Program-made: the position numbers and the translations under genes
Assembly (NCBI GenBank): GCA_016165875.1
Contig: JABBOT010000080.1
Span: forward strand, 19,106,141-19,170,140
Length of the DNA stretch: 64,000 nt
From: Acanthopleura granulata
Lineage: Eukaryota; Mollusca; Polyplacophora; Chitonida; Chitonidae
Direction of reading: 5' to 3'
In this document: in pieces, positions 34,785 through 46,404 of the stretch
Layout of the letters: every line of letters starts with the position of its first letter
Numbering within the stretch: the first letter of the stretch is position 1
The notes under the pieces: generated by a model
Seen by the model: only the letters and a program-made list of their open reading frames with translations
Told to the model about the DNA's origin: nothing
The model's database searches: none

Positions 34785-35698
34785 TGCTTGCAATCTATAT
34801 AATTATATAAACAAGAGAAAAAGTATTAGTCTCATTAGTAATACATACATGTAATATATACATCTATATAATCTTAGTCCAGTATAAATCTGTAACCAAC
34901 GTTATACATGTTAATTAACCGGGAACCACATGACAAGATCTACAGCTTTCAGCATCCAAGTCATCCCTTTCGCCTTAGACATCTTCCTATCTGTACGATA
35001 TATATCTGTACTATATATATATCAGAGTGGGTGATAAAATGTTCTGTAGCGGAAACTAATTACTGTACAAATAGATGAGCTCCATACTGCTTGGTTCATG
35101 GAATATAAGGAGTACTTTTAACAAGAGCCTTCTTAGAGTACTCAACCCAGTTCCAGGATGCCATATGCACTCATTAGGCCGTATATGGACAAGGCTATTA
35201 AAATATTTAACAACAAGGCCTGCGACGAAGGAAAAGAGAAAATATTGTTCTGTACTGAATGGCAGCGCAGTAAGGACTATAATGACATGTGTTTTCATTG
35301 ATTTTGTTACCTTTTCCTAATTTGTAGTTAGCGTTCGATGTATAAAGCCTCTTATAATCTGTAGTTTATGATGAATACATACTTAGGATTCTGACGACTT
35401 TGACTCACCAGTTGTTTTCTGTTATTTCTTGGAGGACTAGTAGAGGATATTAACAGCTTGTCTTTGTTATACCTGGCTGGCAATTACGACAGGGAATGTG
35501 CACTCAGATGTTCCTGTAGGGTCAATGTGAACGAATAATTGTCATCTAAAAATTTAAGGAAAAAATGAGTTATCTTCCAGTTTTTGGTGTATACAAGAGT
35601 GCATGCTCTATCTGCAAAGATAATTAAGACAAGCAAACATTCGTTTGTACTCAATAATTCTACTGTGAATGCACGACGTCATCTTCCTGTCCTTATAC
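34785..35698. other. Intergenic, no feature recognised
   Basis: A TATATATATAT run lies near 35,012-35,022. No exon or repeat family is recognised. Confidence 0.5.
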
Positions 35699-35905
35699 TA
35701 ATTTATTTGTTTTTTTGATCGGCGTTTAACGACGTACTCAAGAATATTTCATTCATACAACGGCGACCAGCATTATGGTGGCACGAAACCGGACTGAACC
35801 TGGGGTAAACCCACGACCATCAGCAAGTTGCTGGCAGACCTTCCCACGTTCGACCGGGGAGGAAGCTAGGGTGAACTGGGCTTGAACACGGACTGCATCA
35901 ATTGT
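35699..35905 (-). mobile_element. SINE family A
   Basis: The plus strand reads TTATTTGTTTTTTTGATCGG, GTACTCAAGAATATTTCATT, ACCAGCATTATGGTGG, AACCCACGACCATCAGCAAG, TTGCTGGCAGACCTTCCCAC and GGGCTTGAACACGG near the B box. The tRNA head beyond the B box is not evident. Confidence 0.85.
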
Positions 35906-36235
35906 GCACCACATTATTCTGTTGTGAACATGTCTGTGCCATGCCATCTAGCTGTGTATATGCAACATAGCTGTGCTGTGTATGTACGATGTATTTTCAC
36001 AGTATGACGGACAAGTGAACACCCAACTTTATCGGCTGTGCTCCGTTCTCCCTATACAACCCCATTTGCTATAAAATTAAACTAATTCATTCTGTTTGGC
36101 AAAATTCAGTTTTACATTTCTTTATGATTTGTTTTGCCGCCTAGGAATTTTTATTGCCCCTACACGCATCGTTGTGGCCCAATATGTATAAGTCACATAA
36201 AATACAAAGCCGTGAAACTGTCAAGAATAATTACA

Positions 36236-36812
36236 AGACATGAGAGTAGCAACTGAAATGCTTAAATGCTTGAAATTTCTTCAGCTTGCAGTGTGTTTGC
36301 CATATGGGTGTTGCCACGTGCTCAAATAAAAAAGAACCTGCGCTGTAACTTGTGACGTTCCTAAGCACAGATCTCTTTGTCATTTCATCTCACCCATGGT
36401 CTTTCTCTTGATCCCAGCCTCGCCTCTCCTCATTTTCCGCGCATTGCCCGCGGCCTGACGTTATATTTCACAGACGCATTATATTTATGCTTCCGAATTA
36501 GTCAACATTGCAACACAGAATAAAGGTGAATTAAAATGTTATTTTATATTGTGATAGTAATGCATGATACATAGTTTCATGTGTCTGGAGCTGAATATTT
36601 TTTATTCTATGCTTTAGCCTATATATTTTAACAGAAATACCATGGACTCTGACAATGATATGTAGACATATGCTGCCTTTGTCGTCCCCTTCTGTCCATA
36701 CATAATAACTAAAATCCTGTAAGCTCGGGTACTGACCTGTAGTTGCCCATTGGTTTCCATCCATAGACATGAGAGTAGCAACTGAAATGCTTAAATGCTT
36801 GAAATTTCTTCA
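36236..36812 (+). repeat. Perfect 48-bp direct repeat, 529 bp apart
   Basis: The 48 bases at 36,236-36,283, starting AGACATGAGAGTAGCAACTG, recur without change at 36,765-36,812. The repeat itself contains AAATGCTTAAATGCTTGAAA. It is far too long for a transposon target-site duplication, so a recent local duplication or gene-conversion event is more likely. Confidence 0.95.
36531..36770 (-). CDS. Open frame, unknown, possibly a short exon
   Basis: On the minus strand MSMDGNQWATT is followed by a consensus donor (ACAG|GTCAGT), while the open frame itself continues GQYPSLQDFSYYVWTEGDDK to 79 codons. The first 35 residues look protein-like. Which reading is right, if either, cannot be decided, and no family is recognised. 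The ATG sits at the edge of the 48-bp direct repeat. Confidence 0.2.
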   Translation of the reverse strand: MSMDGNQWATTGQYPSLQDFSYYVWTEGDDKGSICLHIIVRVHGISVKIYRLKHRIKNIQLQTHETMYHALLSQYKITF

Positions 36813-37535
36813 CTGAAATGTCTCTATTTTCTTACTCCGGACGTGTAATGGCGTGCATCGTCCATGGGGACCGGGTTATAACCGTAATGCAAACCAATTT
36901 CTTTGATTTAGTCTATCCAGAATCTGGGTAAGTACTTTGGACTAGCGTCTGATGAATGTCGTCTGAAGACGATTCGTCCTTTCATCAACCACCCTGAAAT
37001 ACCCCGCCAATAGTTCCTGTCGGGATTTGCTCACTTTTTTCCGCCACTTTGCCACGTCGCAAAGACAAGAATCAAGTATATATATAAATAAATGCCGCGC
37101 GTTTGTCTTGTTCAGCTGCCTTCTCTAAAAGCAATTTGACATGTTTTGATTTCTGAAACACATGTATCACTAACTGTTCAATAATGCTACGCGAAGGAAA
37201 TGCAAGGAAATTCAAAGACATATCATCCATCTCATATTTCACGTGCGAAATATGGTCTAAATGATGCATTTAAAACCAAATTCAGCAACAGAGAAAATTT
37301 TTTTCAGGAATTATGTACATTAAGTTTATTTTGGGCAACGAAAATCTGTACTGAACATCTGTTATATTAATTCAGCGTATAACTTGTGAGTCTGGGCTCG
37401 TGTTTTCAAAAGGTAAACAAAATATCCGTGGTCCTTGGTACGTTTGTAGCCCCACAACCCTTCAGGATATCTCGACGTACCCTTTACACTGATAAATCCC
37501 CAAATAGTGGTATACATGGGTTATCGTATTTACAG

Positions 37536-37765
37536 GTAGGGTCGTTGAAGTCAGCGTACGTCATTTGCGAATACAGTCATAGAAATCATCTTGCATCGTA
37601 TTAAAGTAGAATCTCTGAAATCACCCTAGATCATATTAAACCATTAGAGTAGAACCATTAAAATCATTGTACATCATATACAAGTAGGATCATCGAAATC
37701 ATTGTGCATCATATAAAGTAGAATCATCGAAATCATTGTACATCATATTCAAGTAGGATCATCAT
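37536..37765. repeat. Imperfect tandem repeat, period about 35-40 bp
   Basis: Units follow GTAGAATCATCGAAATCATT plus GTACATCATAT. The last three (from about 37,680) are the best conserved, and units become more diverged to the left. Confidence 0.8.
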
Positions 37766-38605
37766 ACATGTCGTACATATGTACATGTATGACGCCATTA
37801 TGACGCCGGCCCATTTGTAGGTTGCATAGCCGTGCATAAAATTGACGGGTTACACTTACACGCATAGCAGGTTTTGAAACACGAATGATGGCGTGGAACG
37901 CTTGCTCCCAGCAAGTCGCATTCACCTTTTTCTAGAGGGTTTTCGCTCTCGACCTGAGTGTAATTGATTCTTCTCTCCTTACCTTAACAGAATATAAAAT
38001 TATAACCTTAAACAGCACGGCGTCTCTCCTCATGACTGTCACTGTCTGTTTCGTCTCCATCGATCAGTCATGTATTGATCTGAACGCTTTTCCGCCCTCG
38101 CTAACTATACAGTTGGACATAGCTATTCCACAGAGCTCTGAAAATGGCGTGAAGTTCACACCGATTCCGTGCGCTTGTATAGAGGAACGAAAAGCAGGAC
38201 TTGGCTGCCCGTTGGATGTAATTCACACTCGAAGTTACAGCTCATCTCTTAAATGTTTTCTACTGCAAAGGACACAGGTTCGTTCCGTGGATTTTCTGTG
38301 GGATAACAAATTTTCATTCGAAGGCTCCACTTTCTGAACAGTCCTCACCCTCCAAAGATCAGTTGAGAAAGGTGTGGCGTAAACAGCTTAGTTGACACAG
38401 ACAGGCGGAAGGTGAGTCCATCATTGTTTTATAATTAATTCTTTACCCAACCCCAATGCGATTTCAAGATAGTCAGCATCCATAAAAACATACTGGTGCA
38501 CATGTATATCCTGCAGTTAAAGGTTTTCATGTATATATCTCACCTAGGTAACAGGAAAAAATCGAAACCTATCCATTTATACTAATGGACAACTAAATTT
38601 AAACA
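37766..38605. other. Intergenic, no gene recognised
   Basis: A 101-codon plus-strand open frame at 38,032-38,337 has no recognised family and no clear splice context. Confidence 0.4.
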
Positions 38606-39055
38606 AACAATCGCACGTGGTTTTACGCAAATCAAGTGGCATATGCCAATATTGTTTACGAAGCCTACACTCCCAGTGTTTTACTGCACAAACAGGCTGT
38701 TCAGATAAGCACACCATGTACTGGCGGAAGACAAGCGGTACTTAACGAACGTTAGACTACACATTTATACTAATGCGCTGTCGTTCCGTATATTGTAATA
38801 TTATAAAGATAGATATCGCATATTATTTTAATTTTTTGAATTCTTTCATCTAAATGAGCACTGTTATTTCATTAAAACAATCGCATGTGGTTTCACGAAA
38901 ATTAAGAGGCATTTGTCAATATTGTTTACTAAGCCTACACTCCCCCCCCGTTTTACTGCACAAACAGCTGTTTAGATAAGCACACCATATACTGGTGGAA
39001 AACAAGTGGTACTTAATGAACGTTAGACTACACACACGGCCACACTACAGCGTCG
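38606..39055 (+). repeat. Two-copy direct duplication, about 180 bp each
   Basis: Segments at about 38,606-38,790 and 38,877-39,055 share long matches such as CAATATTGTTTAC, AAGCCTACACTCCC, GTTTTACTGCACAAACAG, AGATAAGCACACCAT and GAACGTTAGACTACACA. They are separated by about 87 bp of AT-rich sequence, and the right copy has a poly-C expansion. Confidence 0.9.
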
Positions 39056-40132
39056 TTGCCTATTGTCGCGAGAGCCTCAAAAGCTGAGGAAGCGGGGAAA
39101 GAGAAAGTCACAGCTGCGGAAAATTAAATATATTTATAAATGAAGTTGTAATGAACTTAATCTGAAGGATTTTCGCTGGAAGTGGCAGAGAGCACAGGGT
39201 AAAAAGTGGTGTGAGACCGGGAGAAAAAGAAAAGGCCAAATAGAATTAATAAATGAATGAAAAAAGTCCAGACAACGAAGAAGGCTATAGCCGTCCGCAA
39301 TTAGTAATGTGTTTAAAATGGACTCGTTTAGAGTACTCTTTGGCCGAGTAATGTGTCGGGTAGACAGTTTTAAGCTGTATAAGAACTAACTGCCTTACTT
39401 AATGTATAAAGTAATAAAACAACATTCAATTTGCCGTGGTGACAGTAACCTGTTATAGTTTTTGTTGAAAAGGTCAAGTATAGCTAGATAAACACGAGCT
39501 CAGGCACGTTATAGGTTAAGGCGTTGAAAGTCTCGAAAATAGGATGCCATCAATATTTTGCTTTTGTAAATAAGAACTACTGTAACCTGGCGCTGCAAAC
39601 CACATTAAGATTACGTGTCTTGTGGATTTGTATTACTTTATCTTGAGCACGTAACAAATAAAAAATAAAAAATAAAAAAAAAATAAACACCTTAAATGAA
39701 CATTAACCTTTGCATTTATAAAATTGGATACTTAGTTTTATTTATTACATGCAAAACATTTGTGATCGAGCCTTCTTCATTTGTTGCTGAATGTAATTTT
39801 CCTTGATGCCTTACCGTGCACAATGTTGAAACAAAGGTGTAGAATTTCTTTATCTTACATGATGCCAGAAAATGCCCATGTCACTTATAAGATTGGTAAA
39901 GGCGCCCAACTCAGAATAGCTATAGGCAATCCGTTTGTGGTGCTAAAAACGTATCCTTTTCGATATTGATAATGTAGAAGTGGCATGCAAGTCTCAGATC
40001 ACATGACGAGGATTACGTAATACTGATGAACAGCGATACATATTTCATCAGTCAAATACTTCCCTGTGGCAAAAATGTCAATCAGCCCAAGTGTTCAAAA
40101 AATTGTTTTTAATTTGCCCTGTAGTACACGGA
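39056..40132. other. Intergenic, A-rich tract only
   Basis: An AAATAAAAAATAAAAA-type tract lies near 39,655-39,688. Nothing else is recognised. Confidence 0.5.
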
Positions 40133-40322
40133 CAGGGGGCCGCTTTCAGCAATGTCGTACGCATACGATAGTTTTAACGCTACGACAATTATGTACGATA
40201 CCGTAGCCTACCTCACGTATACGCCTCTTTCACAAAAATGCTTTGTGAAAACTCGCAGTATCGTTGTACGATAACATTTACGACAAAAAATATTGTAAGA
40301 CCTTTAATGAAAGTGGCCCCTG
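40133..40322. mobile_element. MITE-like element with terminal inverted repeats
   Basis: The left end CAGGGGGCCGCTTTCA is mirrored at the right end, whose reverse complement is CAGGGGCCACTTTCA (one gap, one mismatch). The 190-bp interior has many short sequences and complements around TCGTACG, TACGATA and TTACGACA, so much of it could fold back. It has no coding capacity. CAGGG-type ends occur in hAT-like non-autonomous elements, but I see no matching 8-bp target-site duplication, so the superfamily is uncertain and the copy is probably old. Confidence 0.8.
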
Positions 40323-41159
40323 GGGAATAGATAAAATGTGACACGAAAACCTACATTATATGCAATATACAGTTACCAAAATTTCATTTCTTATTCAAAC
40401 TTTTCTGTCTGAATACGCCCGTCTTCAATACGTCGTCTTCAAAACGCTCTTATCAGTGAGTTTTACATGTTTTACATTTTGCCGTTTAGCTGAGATTTTA
40501 TTATTTCGTATGGATAATTATGATATTAGGAAGCTCCAAAGTTCAAGTTACTGTATAAAATACGTGGTATATATAGAATGTGACGTCAGTTCAGGGAAGA
40601 ATCTGCTTTTCACTATGAATATCTGTGGAGGTCGTCGATAAAAAGTGTGCAGAAGCATGATTTAACTCCCAGATTTTACACAGTTGGTAAACTATATGTT
40701 AACTTTTTGTGAAAAAAAAAGAGAGAAACATTTACATTTTTTCCGTGTAATGGAAAACTGGTGATCACCCATTCTATTGTTGGCCAGTGCAATCTCCTTA
40801 TATGCACAACCGTACACTGGCTGATGCCTTTATATGGTTGCCTAGATGCCATACTCAAATTGATATTGATTCTTATCGCGTACATGTGGATGAAGATGTT
40901 GCCTTTAGTATTAGATTCTTCTTCTACAACTGATCAGTTACACTAACAAGGTGGACTGGTGATCTTACTACTTAAAGCACCACGAGCAATTAGTCTTGTA
41001 CTAACAGATGTCTCTTAAAGTGTACTTTTCAATGCCCCTGCATGCTCTGAATGTTCTTGTGCCCTAACAAGCGATCGACGATGTTCGTGTGACAGATTGC
41101 ACTGCCTAACGCCGCTAAAAATGTTTGCATGTCCTTCCCCAATGCATACACCGTGAGTA
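40323..41159. other. Intergenic, no gene recognised
   Basis: Open frames at 40,360-40,641 and 40,676-40,946 show no family signature. Confidence 0.45.
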
Positions 41160-41312
41160 TATCCGTACGTCACATATGGGAAAGTTCGCCAGTAACTTGC
41201 CATAGGTCGGGGGTTTGGCCGAGCTCTCTGGTCCAGTTTCCTTCCGCAATAACACTGACCGCCATCGTATAAGTGAAAAATGTTCGGTATGGCATTTAAC
41301 AACAATCAAATG
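41160..41312 (+). mobile_element. SINE family A, diverged body
   Basis: In order: ACATATGGGAAAGTTCGCCA, GTAACTTGCCATAGGTCGGG, TTTCCTTCCGCAATAACACT, CGTATAAGTGAAAAATGTTC and AACAATCAAAT. The head is lost. A tRNA-like stretch with B-box GGTTCGAAAATTC lies next to it on the minus strand (near 41,360). Confidence 0.75.
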
Positions 41313-42739
41313 CCTATGTATTTCAACCGCATATAGGCCACTCTTCCTCATAAGAATTTTCGAACCGTGTAGCATCTAGCCCAGTGGACAACGTACCGAG
41401 ATTGGCGTCTGACGTTTTAGTCCGCCGTCTTAATGATTGGTTTGCAATGACATCGAAGGGGGACATGCCGATGATAATGAAACACGGAAAATACAGGTAA
41501 TTAATTTTCGCGGTTACTGCAAGACGGAAAGTGCACGCATTTGCGTCAATGACAACTACAGTTAACACTACAGGGTGTCTGGAGAGAGAGCTGGGATAAT
41601 TCAGGCAACTATTTATCCATGGATCTGAACGTTGGTCGAAATCGCTGTGTCAACGTATCATGTTTCATGACTAACTTAAAATTCCATATGTTTCACTTAC
41701 GACAGACAACTTCGAACGGCGGATACGTTTCCCGCATGAATTCTGAAAGCTTCCAGGTAGTATAAGTGTATCTTAAAATAGAAAATAACGGTTAATTTCC
41801 ATCTGTTAAATTGTCTATCAATGCAGTGTTAGTGTATTGGCTTGCTCTAGATGCGGGTCTGCGTGCACACAGGGTGGCCTGTGGATATCGCTCTGGCACT
41901 TAATGTCATGACTGATGCTCACCTGTATTTTTTCAAACAGCTTGATATTCGACAAACATCAAAGGCCCCATATTAATTGAGAAACGGTGTCCTACCATTT
42001 CACAATACAACCCGTCATTGATTTCCATTGCTTTCAATTTCAACTTTCCAGATGCGCGCCCTCCTCCATTGCCCAGGGCATTTCCTGTGCCATTTCTTCA
42101 TCTGTGACTGTATGAAGTGTTAGTAGAACTACATCAAACCCTATTTATAGATACGGTCTGTTAGAGAAGTAGAGGATAGAGCCTCACTCTGCAAAAACAA
42201 TATATATCTGACTGAACTACATCATCAAGAGTTCGTGGAGGGTATTCAGTCATTAAGTGGAAGATATCCTGTAGTTTGTTTACACGTTTGTAATTTTGGA
42301 GTTTCTAACAGGATGGGGTGCTGTTGTTGTAAAACAAATTACTCTCCACGATCATTGCCCAGCATGCCACTTTTTTTTTAAAAATAATTATGACATTACT
42401 CGAAGGAATGAGTTCATGGTGTCGAAAACGAGCTTACGAGGTTTGATTTCATGAAGATGTTTTAATTGCAATGCTATTGCAATAACATCATATCGATGTT
42501 TCGAGCTTGTTGTGTTATGTGTTGATTACGAAAGGCAACCGTGATAGTTATAGTAGGAGCTATTCTAGAGAGCTAATTTCTCCGGAGAGTATGGAAATTA
42601 GAAGAAACGGACTATTGATACTAGCCCGAGAATATCAGCTAGTTGCTTCAACGTAGAATAAGGTACGTTGAACACAACGGACTGATCCTCAGGTTATGGC
42701 AGATAACGGTCAAAGGCGCGACTCTGGAGGGTTCCTCAC
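41313..42739. other. Intergenic, no gene recognised
   Basis: ATTGCAAT occurs twice near 42,464-42,484. An 81-codon minus-strand frame (41,323-41,568) includes tRNA-like sequence and is not supported as a gene. Confidence 0.45.
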
Positions 42740-42998
42740 ATCTATTTATTTATTTGATTGGTGTTTTATGCCGTACTCAAGAATATTTCGCTTATACGAC
42801 GGCGAGCAGCATTATGATGGGAGGAAACCGGGCAGAGCCCGGGGGAAATCCACGACCATCCGCAGGTTGCTGGCAGACCTTCCGACGTACAGCCGAAGAG
42901 GAAGCAGGTATGAGATGGACTTGATCTCACAGCGACCGCATTGGTGGGCGGCTTCTGGGTGACTGCGCTGCGCTAGCGCATTGAGCCACGGAAGTCAC
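42740..42998 (-). mobile_element. tRNA-derived SINE (family A), near full length
   Basis: The best-preserved minus-strand copy. The plus strand reads TATTTATTTATTTGATTGGT, GCCGTACTCAAGAATATTTC, GCAGCATTATGATGGGAGGA, AGAGCCCGGGGGAAATCCAC, TTGCTGGCAGACCTTCCGAC and CTTGATCTCACAGCGACCGC. The head complement is GCGCTAGCGCATTGAGCCAC. The overlapping open frames (42,643-42,962) are repeat translation. A clear target-site duplication was not found. Confidence 0.9.
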
Positions 42999-43365
42999 GT
43001 GTTCCCCATAGTGCCCGATATGTGGATAACATTCAACAACATGTGGGCTCATTCGCAGGCAATAATAAAAGCAAACAATTAGTTAGTTCGACAGAATACT
43101 ATTTTCTAGTGAGACAAACGCTGGTCTTAGATTTTTGGGAACGGAAAATAGTAATGGTGAACAATCGCATTACCATTCCATCACCACGTGGCTGTTCACT
43201 TATTCAAATAATTACATATTCAAAAGAATCAACGATTTTAACTATTACAGTGGGCCAAATCAATGCACCTGGGTCAGCTATGATAATAGACACAGCGAGA
43301 TGTGTCGCTTTATTGTATTATGTCACTAGTTTTCAATGTACATTATCGACATCATCTATTTTAGT

Positions 43366-43728
43366 GACCGTTTTGGTGGTCTACTTCTTAGAGCGTCCGC
43401 CTCGAGGCCGGGAGATCCAGGTTCAAGCCTATGTCGGGTCATACTAAAGACTTTAAAAATGGTACTTATTGCTGCCTCGATTGGGTCCAGCATGCAGGGA
43501 TTAGAGCAAAGAAACGAGACTAGTCGGCCCGGTGTCAGTATACTGTGACTGGGTGGGGTGTCATGCCTGGTGTCTTCGGCATGATGTTCCAGTGGCGACA
43601 GCAATTTGGCGACATGGACTCGCCCTGCCAAGAGAAGACACACTATATGTCCACACCAGAAAGACTTCTCGTCGTCATATGACTGAAACATTGTTAAGTA
43701 CGACGTTAAACCCCAAGCAGTCTCTCAC
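43366..43728 (+). mobile_element. tRNA-derived SINE (family B), complete insertion
   Basis: The head has A-box-like TGGTCTACTTCTTAGAGCG and B box GGTTCAAGCC near 43,421. The body runs from GGCCCGGTGTCAGTATACTG to TACGACGTTAAACCCCAAGC and ends in a CTCTCACTC tail. An 11-bp target-site duplication, TCTATTTTAGT, flanks it at 43,355-43,365 and 43,729-43,739, so the insertion is intact and fairly recent. A 141-codon open frame (43,022-43,447) runs into the head and is not supported as a gene. Confidence 0.95.
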
Positions 43729-43739
43729 TCTATTTTAGT

Positions 43740-44830
43740 TGAAACATCCGTTATTCGGTTATTTAATAATTACCTGACCTGTGTGTATCTTATTAAAACT
43801 TTTAAAGACACTTGATTCAGATACTCCGTATAGGATAGCGTCATGCATTTATAATCATTAAAACAGCACCATCAGTTATTATTATTATTATTGATTCAGT
43901 TGCATTAGTTATTACAATTGAAATAGTGGCATAGGGTATTATTAGCGAATCAGCGGTATCTGATATTATCGGCAACGGTTAATCACGATCAAAGATCGTG
44001 GCGAATCAAAGAGATCCTTGTTAGTCGTAGGTCTGGTGAGACCAGACCTTAAGCTTAACAGGCCGGACTAAAATAAGCTCAGTTCGTCAAGCGCCATGAC
44101 ACAGTGCGTACGTGACATATACTACTTAACCTACGTCGTAAGACACAAATTTTAGAATTACACATTTATAGATTTCACTGATATGGTTTAACGCCATTTT
44201 CAAGGAGCATTTCATTGATTTTGACGGCGATATCTTAAATTTAAGGGAAGAGGAAAGTTGCCGCTCCCGGGGTCAACCTTTCCAGCATTCGGCAAGGAAC
44301 TGACGATCATTCCCATCTCAAGCTTCATCTTCTCACTCAAGCAGAGCAAGATCAAGAGCAGGATGTTATATATCCCTGGTGTCGATCGGAAATTATCGCA
44401 AAAACATGCGCGATCTCTTATACATTTGTATAAAATTATACTCTAGGAACGTTATTCACGAGATTAAGAAGAGGTTCACGCTCGGACAGTATATAGTTCA
44501 TTAAGAAAGAAAGATTAATTCATTCGTACAATATAATTTCTGGTAAAAAGAAGCCTCTTGAAGCAGGTCAGCATGAGTGTACAAATCGGCATTTTGCATA
44601 GTATTCAGTTAGCTTGCAGCTCATCTTGTGGCAATGCCTAAATGTCAGAAGAACTCTAGGTGAACCTGTGTGAGAAATGATTTATTATTATAGGACTGCA
44701 TGATGTGGTGAGTGTCGACTGTAAGGTGGGTGGGCTGGCAGTACACAGTGACTGAGCCGTATATATGGCGTGGAAGGGTGGACGTTAACATATTAGTGCT
44801 GGGTGGGTGTAATTAAAACTGGTTGAGGTC
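43740..44830. other. Intergenic with two adjacent perfect hairpins
   Basis: Apart from the hairpins at 43,984-44,049 and a TATTATTATTATT run near 43,878, nothing is recognised. Confidence 0.5.
43984..44049. other. Two adjacent perfect short hairpins
   Basis: CACGATC-AAA-GATCGTG (43,984-44,000, 7-bp stem) and AGGTCTGGT-GAG-ACCAGACCT (44,029-44,049, 9-bp stem) both have three-base loops and lie 28 bases apart. Two perfect stems this close are unlikely by chance, but I cannot assign a function. Confidence 0.7.
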
Positions 44831-44837
44831 TTGAGTT

Positions 44838-44965
44838 GTGTCTGGGTAAAGTGTCAAGCATTCTGTGACTAAGGTGTCAAGCATTCTGAGACTAAGGTGT
44901 CAAGTATTCTATGAAAGGGTAAGATATCAAGCATTCTGTGACTGGGTGAGGTCTCAGAATCAAGG
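44838..44965. repeat. Short tandem repeat, about 27-bp unit, 4-5 copies
   Basis: Units follow GTGTCAAGCATTCTGTGACT plus AAG. The last copies are degenerate (ATATCAAGCATTCTGTGACT). Confidence 0.8.
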
Positions 44966-46404
44966 TTTGTCAATGTGAAGACTTATTTTTTGCCTAAACA
45001 GATGGAAAGTGTCCTAGAAAATCCTGTTTATAAATGTCCATTGTCCGTCCCTTTGGCTGTACAGGCAACCCACCATGTACGAAGTAATGATCAAAATTAA
45101 ACTGTCTTACTAGGTCGTACCATCGTACAGTGGCAAAGCGCCCTGGAAAACGCGGCGTGTGTTGGCTGAAGTACCAGTATTAATTCAAGAAAAATCGTCC
45201 GTAATGCTCTTCATTTGTATAAATGCGTTACATCAGCGTATTGCGTGAGGATACGGCCTGATATTTTGTCGAAATTAATGTTCACAAGAGGTCGAAGGGC
45301 GTGTGGAAACACTGATCTCTGAGATGAAATATTCCACCCAATATGGGCACAAAACACGCTGGTATCACTTACAGTATACTCTTGTTATCCCGGTACACCA
45401 AACTATATGAAGAGCCGCAGACAGCGGGTACCAAATGCATATGTTTTCCGCTGATTTAGAAACCCAGAATTATAATGTGTTCGCTGAAAAGAACGAATAT
45501 GAAATTGTTTTTTGTTTTTTTTTTTACCTCGAGTTTCTATCATGACTAGTTACCAAAAAACGCCTAAAACGCGTCACCTGCTACCTGAAAGGCCAGAGCT
45601 TCAGTGGCTATAAAGGATGCTTGATTTTCGTCATAATTTTAGCAGTAAAGAACTGTCAACAAAAAAAACACTTCCGGCTATCTGAAAGTCCAGAACTTTC
45701 GGGACATGAACTCTCCCTGATCCTCGCCTATCTTTTCAGCTGGGATAGTAGTTTTCCTGGATCAAGGATGAAGGATTAATGGCTATAGGTATTCATTTTT
45801 CGTCCGGTACACTGTGAACCTCTCCTACCAAAGGTCATTCGGTTCAAAGCTGTGTAGTCTGTTGTTCATTTCTGCATTGAAGATGACGTTTGGTGGGCAA
45901 ACTGATAACGCATTACTTGTGCAGCGAATGAAAACAATGGTCATGTCAGCTTTGGACCGGATCACCATTGTGTGGGAAAATGTACCCAATTGGAAGATAC
46001 AAATCATCTGCAGGGCATGTGGCTTTGTCTGATATCTTGGTGGCACAACATTTCCCGCTTATATAGACCCAGATCGGATTCCGGCTATGTATGAACATGT
46101 CATTCTCTGCAGTTCTTGTGAACTTTAAAGGCACAACTGAAGAGAAACAGTGACGTATTTGAAGCAGAAAAAGAAACAAAAGAACACACAGCTTGTACAA
46201 TCTTGCTTTAGGCACTTGGTGTAGTCTCCAGTTCCGGTTCTAAACGGGCTTGGCAAACGCCAAATAAGTAAATTCCATTCCATTCCATGTTATGGTTTCT
46301 TTCCACCGGATAGTACTGAAAACTATACAGAGCTTTTGTTTTATTCCTAAACCTGATAATGTTACTGATATGTACACACTTGAAAAAAATAAAACTCACG
46401 TTAG
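44966..46404. other. Intergenic, no gene recognised
   Basis: Two diverged copies of a CTACCTGAAAGGCCAGAGCT-like segment occur at about 45,580 and 45,680. Opposing open frames at 45,814-46,215 have no family signature. Confidence 0.4.

Larger units (their letters stand above)
35906..37530. other. Intergenic with a 48-bp direct repeat
   Basis: The only structure seen is the direct repeat at 36,236-36,283 and 36,765-36,812, plus the open frame between them. Confidence 0.45.

Noticed and set aside
43022..43447. 141-codon open frame
   Set aside because: It runs into the tRNA-like head of a SINE, has no family signature and reads like random sequence before that.
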